NCBI GenBank assembly: GCA_027625125.1
Contig: JAQBXG010000055.1
Location: 1-9,422 of the forward strand
Direction: 5' to 3'
DNA: 9,422 nt
DNA from: Pseudomonadota bacterium
GTDB lineage: Bacteria > Pseudomonadota > Alphaproteobacteria > UBA2966 > CAIVPW01
Part shown: one piece after another, positions 5,847-9,422 of the stretch
Layout: each line of letters starts with the position of its first letter
Position numbering within the stretch: position 1 is the first letter of the stretch
The notes under the pieces: generated by a model
Told to the model about the DNA's origin: nothing
The model's database searches: none
Seen by the model: the letters and a program-made list of their open reading frames with translations, nothing else
Translations under genes and position numbers: made by a program

Positions 5847-5860
5847 GGCGCGTCCGCGCC
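5847..5860. repeat. GC inverted repeat between the convergent ends of nfu and ilvE
   Basis: GGCGCG and CGCGCC, separated by TC, form a perfect inverted repeat filling most of the 21-base gap between the two stop codons. A second, 16-base perfect palindrome (GCGGGCGC followed by its complement) lies at 5865-5880, inside the last codons of ilvE. There is no T run on either strand, so these are not standard terminators. Such GC-rich hairpins at convergent gene ends could slow polymerase or protect the 3' ends of both transcripts. Confidence 0.35.
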
Positions 5861-6745
5861 TCAGGCGGGCGCGCGCCCGCGCACCAGCGCCTCGTAGTCG
5901 TCCATCAACTGGTGGGTCAGGGCGCCGACCTTATACTTGTGACCATCGATCGCCCCGACCGGCGTCACCTCGGCGGCGGTGCCGGTCAGAAACACCTCGC
6001 GGGCGTCGCCCAACTCGTCGGGAAACATCGCCCGTTCGACAATCTCGATGCCGCGGGCGCGCGCCAGATCGATCACGGTGCGCCGGGTGATGCCGTCCAG
6101 AAAGCAGTCGGGCAGCGGCGTGTGCAGCGCGCCATCGATATGCAAAAAGATATTCGCGCCGGTCGCCTCGCACACCTGGCCGCGGGTATCCAGCATTAGC
6201 GCGTCGTGGAAGCCTTCCCGTTCCGCCTTGTGCTTCGACAGCGTGCAGATCATGTACAGCCCCGCCGCCTTCGCATGCACCGGGGCGCTTTCGGGCGGCG
6301 GCCGCCGCCATTCGGAGGTGCGGAGGCGAATACCGGCGTTGCGGGCCTCGGGACTGAAATACGACGGCCACGGCCACGCGGCGATCGCCAGGTGGATCGT
6401 GTTCTGCTGCGCCGACACCCCCATCATCTCCGAACCGCGCCAGGCGATGGGCCGCACATAGCCGTCGATGATATCGTTCGCGGCCAGCACCGCGCGGCAG
6501 GCGTCGTCGATGCCGGCGACGCTCCACGGAATCTCGAAGCCCATCTGGCCGGCGGAAAAGTGCAGGCGCTCGGTATGCTCGGTCAGGCGGAAGATTTCTC
6601 CCTCGTAGGCGCGCTCGCCCTCGAACACCGACGACGCATAATGCAGCGCATGGGTCAGCAGATGCAGGCGCGCGTCGCGCCATGGCACCATGTGGCCGTC
6701 CATCCAGATCAGACCGTCCCGGTCGTCATAGGCCGGCCCCGCCAT
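5861..6745 (-). CDS. ilvE: Branched-chain amino acid aminotransferase (fold type IV PLP enzyme)
   Basis: The enzyme moves amino groups between glutamate and the 2-oxo acids of Leu, Ile and Val, the last step of their synthesis, in the cytosol. The 294-residue protein shows SVFEGERAY (39-47), RPIAWRG (98-104), HAKAAGLY (157-164), GQVCEATGANIF (189-200) and VFLTGTAAEVTPV (251-263). Lys159 is the PLP Schiff-base lysine, and Tyr164 and Glu193 fall at the same numbers as in E. coli IlvE. A GTG at 6751 is in frame, but the ATG at 6745 is preferred because GAGGGAG (6753-6759) lies 7 bases before it and only 1 base before the GTG. A D-amino acid or 4-amino-4-deoxychorismate aminotransferase is possible for this fold, but length and motifs favour IlvE. 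It is divergent from the MarR-family gene and may share its operator. Confidence 0.92.
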   Translation of the reverse strand: MAGPAYDDRDGLIWMDGHMVPWRDARLHLLTHALHYASSVFEGERAYEGEIFRLTEHTERLHFSAGQMGFEIPWSVAGIDDACRAVLAANDIIDGYVRPIAWRGSEMMGVSAQQNTIHLAIAAWPWPSYFSPEARNAGIRLRTSEWRRPPPESAPVHAKAAGLYMICTLSKHKAEREGFHDALMLDTRGQVCEATGANIFLHIDGALHTPLPDCFLDGITRRTVIDLARARGIEIVERAMFPDELGDAREVFLTGTAAEVTPVGAIDGHKYKVGALTHQLMDDYEALVRGRAPA

Positions 6746-6752
6746 CGCCACG

Positions 6753-6759
6753 CTCCCTC
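6753..6759 (-). promoter_or_regulatory. Ribosome-binding site deciding the ilvE start
   Basis: On the minus strand GAGGGAG lies 7 bases before the ATG at 6745 and only one base before the alternative GTG at 6751. It therefore supports the ATG start. Confidence 0.7.
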
Positions 6760-6778
6760 ACAATCCGAAAGCTTTCTG

Positions 6779-6809
6779 TTGCGATGTGTAACCAAACGCC
6801 TAATATAAG
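6779..6809 (+). promoter_or_regulatory. Promoter candidate for the MarR-family gene, near-leaderless
   Basis: Two overlapping -10 candidates lie in an AT-rich stretch: TAATAT (6801-6806) and TATAAG (6804-6809, five of six matches). TTGCGA (6779-6784) is a weak -35, 16 bases from the first and 19 from the second. With TATAAG, only 5 bases separate the -10 from the ATG at 6815. No Shine-Dalgarno sequence is present, so the mRNA is probably leaderless. Confidence 0.45.
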
Positions 6810-6813
6810 TCAA
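6785..6813 (-). promoter_or_regulatory. Promoter candidate for ilvE
   Basis: On the minus strand TTGACT (6813-6808, five of six matches) is followed after 17 bases by TACACA (6790-6785, three of six matches). This would start transcription near 6778, leaving about 33 bases before the ilvE ATG, including its good ribosome-binding site. The -35 element is good and the -10 weak. Confidence 0.38.
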
Positions 6814-6826
6814 TATGGTTGACGTA
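6806..6826. promoter_or_regulatory. Candidate operator: inverted repeat over the MarR-gene start and the ilvE -35
   Basis: GTCAA-N5-TTGAC (6809-6823) is a perfect inverted repeat. It extends outwards with a single mismatch to TAaGTCAA-N5-TTGACgTA (6806-6826). It spans the -10 end and ATG of the MarR-family gene, and its left arm is the -35 of the ilvE promoter candidate. MarR proteins often bind such palindromes in their own divergent promoters, so autoregulation and control of ilvE are plausible. Binding is inferred. Confidence 0.45.
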
Positions 6827-7348
6827 AATCCCGCGACCGCCGGCGTCCGCGCGCTCCGGCTGGCCGCCGGCGGCGACGAGCCGGAGGCGCTGCGGCGCGT
6901 GATGGAGCTGTTGTTCTACGCCTACCGCGACATCACCGCCGAGCCGGACCGACTGTTGGCCCGCCATGGGTTCGGCCGCGCCCACCATCGCGCCATTCAC
7001 TTCATCCGCCGCAACCCCGGCATTTCGGTCGCCGAGCTGGTCGAGGTCCTTCGCATCACCAAGCAAAGCCTGGCGCGCGTGCTGCGCCAGCTGGTGGATC
7101 GCGGCTTTGTCGTCCAGGAAACCGATGCGGCGGATCGCCGCCGCCGCAACCTGTACCTGGCCGCACGCGGCGAGGCACTGGAGGACCAGGTGTCGGCGCC
7201 GCAACAAGGCCGCCTGTCGCGGGCGTTCCGCGATGCCGGACCGACGGCGACCGACGGCGCGCTGCAAGTCCTGTGGGCGCTGGCCGACGAAACCGACCGC
7301 GCCGCACTGTTGCGCCCGACCGCGCCGGACCGGCGGCGATCCGCATGA
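6815..7348 (+). CDS. MarR-family winged-helix regulator, PetP-like
   Basis: This is a 177-residue cytosolic DNA-binding protein. The winged helix-turn-helix covers about residues 55-120: AHHRAIHFIRRNPGISVAEL leads into the recognition region VLRITKQSLARVLRQLVDRG, and the wing QETDAADRRRRNLYL carries the DRR motif typical of MarR proteins. The helices on both sides would form the dimer interface. The combination of this domain, ITKQSLARVL and an overlapping OmpR-type gene resembles PetP of Rhodobacter capsulatus, encoded with PetR. That orthology is from memory and is not proven. No Cys residues are present, so thiol-based sensing is unlikely. The ATG at 6815 lacks a ribosome-binding site but lies right after a -10 element. 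The stop overlaps the response regulator start (ATGA), so the two should be translationally coupled. Confidence 0.85.
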   Translation: MVDVNPATAGVRALRLAAGGDEPEALRRVMELLFYAYRDITAEPDRLLARHGFGRAHHRAIHFIRRNPGISVAELVEVLRITKQSLARVLRQLVDRGFVVQETDAADRRRRNLYLAARGEALEDQVSAPQQGRLSRAFRDAGPTATDGALQVLWALADETDRAALLRPTAPDRRRSA

Positions 7349-8040
7349 CCCCCGCGCCCGCCGACGCCTTCCACGTGCTGGTGGTGGACGACGACCGGCG
7401 GCTCCGTGATTTGCTGCGGCGCTATCTATCGGACAACGGATATCGCGTGACCACGGCGGAGAGCGCAGCCGACGCCCGACGCAAACTCGATGGCCTGGCA
7501 TTCGATGTGCTGGTGCTCGACGTGATGATGCCCGGCGACGAGGACGGCGTCGCGCTGACTCGTTCGCTGCGTCTGTCGCTCGGGGTGCCGATCCTGCTGT
7601 TGACCGCGCGCGGCGAGCCGGAGGACCGCATCCTCGGGCTGGAGGCCGGCGCCGACGACTATCTGGCCAAACCGTTCGAGCCGCGCGAGCTGTTGCTGCG
7701 CGTCGAATCGGTGTTGCGCCGCGCCCGCCCGGCGGCCGAAACGTCGGAGCCGGTCCGCATGGGCGCGGTCGAGTTTCGCGCCGACCGTGGCGAACTGTTG
7801 CGCGACGGCCAACCGGTGCGGCTCACCTCCGCCGAAACCGACATCCTTCGCCTGTTTGCGCGCAACGCCGGCGTCGTGCTGTCGCGCACTGCCCTCGCCG
7901 CCGGCAGCACCGCCGGCACCGGCGAACGTGCGGTCGACGTGCACGTGACGCGCCTGCGCCGCAAGATCGAACCGGACCCGCGCAACCCGCGCTATCTGAA
8001 AACCGTGTGGGGCGAAGGCTACGCGCTGTGGCCGGACTGA
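7345..8040 (+). CDS. OmpR/PhoB-class response regulator, PetR-like
   Basis: This 231-residue two-component regulator has a receiver domain (about 9-125) with the acidic cluster DDD at 15-17, phosphoacceptor Asp59 in LVLDVMMPG, Thr87 in LLLTARG and Lys109 in LAKPFEP. A winged-helix DNA-binding domain (about 136-230) follows, with LTSAETDILRLF, RAVDVHVTRLRRKIEPDP and YLKTVWGEGYALWPD. All residues needed for phosphorylation are present. The frame extends upstream to a GTG at 7273, but the ATG at 7345 is chosen: it overlaps the MarR stop as ATGA and places the first beta-strand normally. The cognate kinase gene follows after about 10 bases. Its position directly after a MarR gene resembles petP-petR of Rhodobacter capsulatus. 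Regulatory targets cannot be read from the sequence. Confidence 0.93.
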   Translation: MTPAPADAFHVLVVDDDRRLRDLLRRYLSDNGYRVTTAESAADARRKLDGLAFDVLVLDVMMPGDEDGVALTRSLRLSLGVPILLLTARGEPEDRILGLEAGADDYLAKPFEPRELLLRVESVLRRARPAAETSEPVRMGAVEFRADRGELLRDGQPVRLTSAETDILRLFARNAGVVLSRTALAAGSTAGTGERAVDVHVTRLRRKIEPDPRNPRYLKTVWGEGYALWPD

Positions 8041-8050
8041 CGGTGCCGTG

Positions 8051-9364
8051 ATGCTGAAACGCTTTCTGCCGCGCACGCTCCAGGGCCGCACGATGCTGAT
8101 TCTGGCGGCGCCGGTGGCGTTGCTGCTGGTCGTGACGACGACGATCTTTTTCGAACGCCACTGGGATACGGTCACCCGACGGCTGGCGCTGGGCGTCGCC
8201 GGCGAAATCGCGCTGATCGTCGAGAACCTGCCGGCGCTCGAGCAAGGCGGGGCGCTCGCCGACGTGCTCGCGTCGGCGCGCCACGAATTGCTGATGGACC
8301 TCACGTTCCGGCCCGGCGAGCGGCTGGACCCCGGGCCGCAACCGATGTCGTTTCGCAACCGCATCCTCGATCAACAACTCCTCCAGGCGTTGCGCGAGCG
8401 GCTGGCGCAGCCGACGCGGTTCAATACGACCGGCGCAACGCAGACGGTCGAAATCCTCGTGCAGCTCGAAGGCGGCGTACTGGCGGCCCTGGTGCGGCGC
8501 GACCGGCTGACCACCGGCAGCATCGCCGTGTTCTTCCTGTGGGTGGTCGGCTCGTCGTTGATTCTTCTCGGCGTCGCGGTTCTTTTCCTGCGCAACCAGA
8601 TTCGCCCGATTCGCGCCCTCGGCGCCGCCGCCGAAGCGTTCGGCAAGGGCAGGCCGGTCTCCGACCTGAAACCGTCGGGGGCGATCGAGGTGCGCCAGGC
8701 GGCGCAGGCATTCAACATCATGCGCGCCCGCATTCTGCAATTCGTCACGCAACGCACCGAGATGCTGGCCGGCGTCAGCCACGACTTGCGCACGCCTCTG
8801 ACTCGCATGCGGCTTCAGATCGCGATGGTCCCCGAAGGCGAAGAGTTTGACGCGCTGAAGTCCGATGTCGATGAAATGCAGGCGATGGTCGAAGGCTACC
8901 TTGCGTTCGCGCGCAGTCAGGATACCGAGACGGCGGTTGAAACCGATCTCGCCCAGATGCTGCACCAGGTTGTCGCCAACGCACGCCGCCACGGCGCCGA
9001 GATTTCATTGGAGGCCGACGCCGGCCTGTTGGTGCCGCTGCATCCGAATGCGTTCCTGCGCTGCATCACCAATCTGGTCGACAACGCCCGCCGCTTTGCA
9101 GATCACATCGTCGTCGCCGCCCGCCGCGACGGCGATGTCATCCGGATCACCGTCGACGATGACGGCCCGGGAATTCCCGAATCCGAACGCGAGGAAATGA
9201 TGCGCCCGTTCCGCCGCCTGGATCGCAGCCGCAACCCCGACACCGGCGGCCTCGGCCTGGGCCTTGCGATCGCCCGCGACGTGATCCGCAGCCACGGCGG
9301 CGAGATCGAGCTGTCCCGGGCGCCCCAGGGCGGCCTGCGGGTGACGCTGCGGTTGCCGGTCTAG
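8051..9364 (+). CDS. EnvZ-like membrane sensor histidine kinase
   Basis: This 437-residue inner-membrane kinase is expected to phosphorylate the response regulator encoded 10 bases upstream. A first membrane helix (about 15-35) and a second (about 157-180) enclose a periplasmic sensor region of some 120 residues with no recognised fold. A HAMP linker (about 181-232) follows. The dimerisation/phosphotransfer motif VSHDLRTPLTRMRLQ (phospho-His244) is of EnvZ type. The ATPase domain has the N box ITNLVDNARRF (Asn341 and Asn345), the G1 box DDDGPGIPE and the G2 box TGGLGLGLA (about 398-406). All catalytic boxes are intact. A GTG at 8048 immediately precedes the ATG and either could start the protein; neither has a strong ribosome-binding site. 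The stop is followed at once by an insertion-sequence-like end, but the C-terminus LRVTLRLPV is normal for the family. Confidence 0.93.
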   Translation: MLKRFLPRTLQGRTMLILAAPVALLLVVTTTIFFERHWDTVTRRLALGVAGEIALIVENLPALEQGGALADVLASARHELLMDLTFRPGERLDPGPQPMSFRNRILDQQLLQALRERLAQPTRFNTTGATQTVEILVQLEGGVLAALVRRDRLTTGSIAVFFLWVVGSSLILLGVAVLFLRNQIRPIRALGAAAEAFGKGRPVSDLKPSGAIEVRQAAQAFNIMRARILQFVTQRTEMLAGVSHDLRTPLTRMRLQIAMVPEGEEFDALKSDVDEMQAMVEGYLAFARSQDTETAVETDLAQMLHQVVANARRHGAEISLEADAGLLVPLHPNAFLRCITNLVDNARRFADHIVVAARRDGDVIRITVDDDGPGIPESEREEMMRPFRRLDRSRNPDTGGLGLGLAIARDVIRSHGGEIELSRAPQGGLRVTLRLPV

Positions 9365-9422
9365 CAGGCTGTTGAAGAAGTGGTCCATGGACGGGCGATG
9401 AAGCTGGCTTCGTCGCCGCCGT
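9365..9422. mobile_element. Possible insertion-sequence end, cut by the window edge
   Basis: The bases right after the kinase stop begin CAGGCTGTTGAAGAAGT. This resembles the GGCTGTTGAAAAA-type terminal repeats I recall for some IS families, IS1182-like elements in particular. The motif abuts a CTAG (9361-9364) that contains the kinase stop codon. No transposase reading frame is visible in the 58 bases left. It could equally be an isolated end, a remnant or chance. Confidence 0.33.
9394..9417. repeat. Strong hairpin downstream of the kinase gene
   Basis: GGCGATGAAG and CTTCGTCGCC form a 10-bp stem with one G-T wobble around a CTGG loop. It starts 30 bases after the kinase stop. The five bases left in the window show no T run, so a terminator cannot be confirmed. 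It might instead be a subterminal part of an insertion sequence or an interspersed palindromic repeat. Confidence 0.45.

Noticed and set aside
7273..7344. Upstream GTG start for the response regulator
   Set aside because: It would add 24 Arg/Pro-rich residues encoded within the MarR gene. The ATG at 7345 gives a normal receiver domain and an ATGA overlap.
7823..8992. 389-residue minus-strand frame inside the kinase gene
   Set aside because: It is antisense to an intact kinase with all catalytic boxes. The composition is His/Arg/Gln-rich and no domain is recognisable.

Overview
The window is GC-rich DNA in which every coding frame strongly prefers G or C at the third codon position. It is densely packed with bacterial housekeeping genes. 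The gene neighbourhood (uvrC-pgsA-molybdopterin genes; Nfu; a branched-chain aminotransferase divergent from a MarR / OmpR-type regulator / EnvZ-type kinase cassette) suggests an alphaproteobacterium, possibly of the Rhodospirillales. That placement is inferred from remembered gene order and protein motifs; no search was run.

Layout, left to right. (1) Positions 1-809: the 3' part of a short-chain dehydrogenase with a pteridine-reductase-like Asp/Tyr/Lys triad, overlapping by four bases the folB gene for dihydroneopterin aldolase. Together they look like a folate/pterin unit. (2) Positions 810-1097: a 288-base non-coding gap with lower GC, three short perfect palindromes, a weak possible terminator and a possible promoter. 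(3) Positions 1098-4926: a same-strand run of uvrC (excision nuclease subunit C), pgsA (phosphatidylglycerophosphate synthase), mobB (molybdopterin guanine dinucleotide synthesis adaptor), moaD and moaE (the two subunits of molybdopterin synthase). moaD appears to have its own promoter placed so that its mRNA would begin at or next to the start codon. (4) Positions 4927-5839: a well-formed promoter and an Nfu-type Fe-S scaffold/carrier protein with an unusual three-domain layout. (5) Positions 5861-6745, minus strand: a branched-chain amino acid aminotransferase (ilvE), convergent with nfu. (6) Positions 6746-9364: a divergent regulatory cassette of a MarR-family regulator resembling PetP, an OmpR/PhoB-class response regulator resembling PetR, and an EnvZ-like membrane histidine kinase, overlapping or nearly so. 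(7) Positions 9365-9422: the last 58 bases begin with a motif like the terminal repeat of some insertion sequences and contain a strong hairpin, cut by the window edge.

How the parts relate: mobB, moaD and moaE serve molybdenum cofactor synthesis. Nfu serves Fe-S cluster delivery, and UvrC here carries the four cysteines reported to bind an Fe-S cluster. The MarR/response regulator/kinase genes form one signalling operon. An inverted repeat lies over both the start of the MarR gene and the likely -35 of ilvE, so one protein could control both directions.

No CRISPR array, rRNA, tRNA, phage module or recognisable new multi-gene system is visible. The most distinctive signals are the Nfu domain architecture, the inverted repeat in the ilvE/MarR divergent region, the two apparently leaderless genes, and the pteridine-reductase-like triad beside folB.
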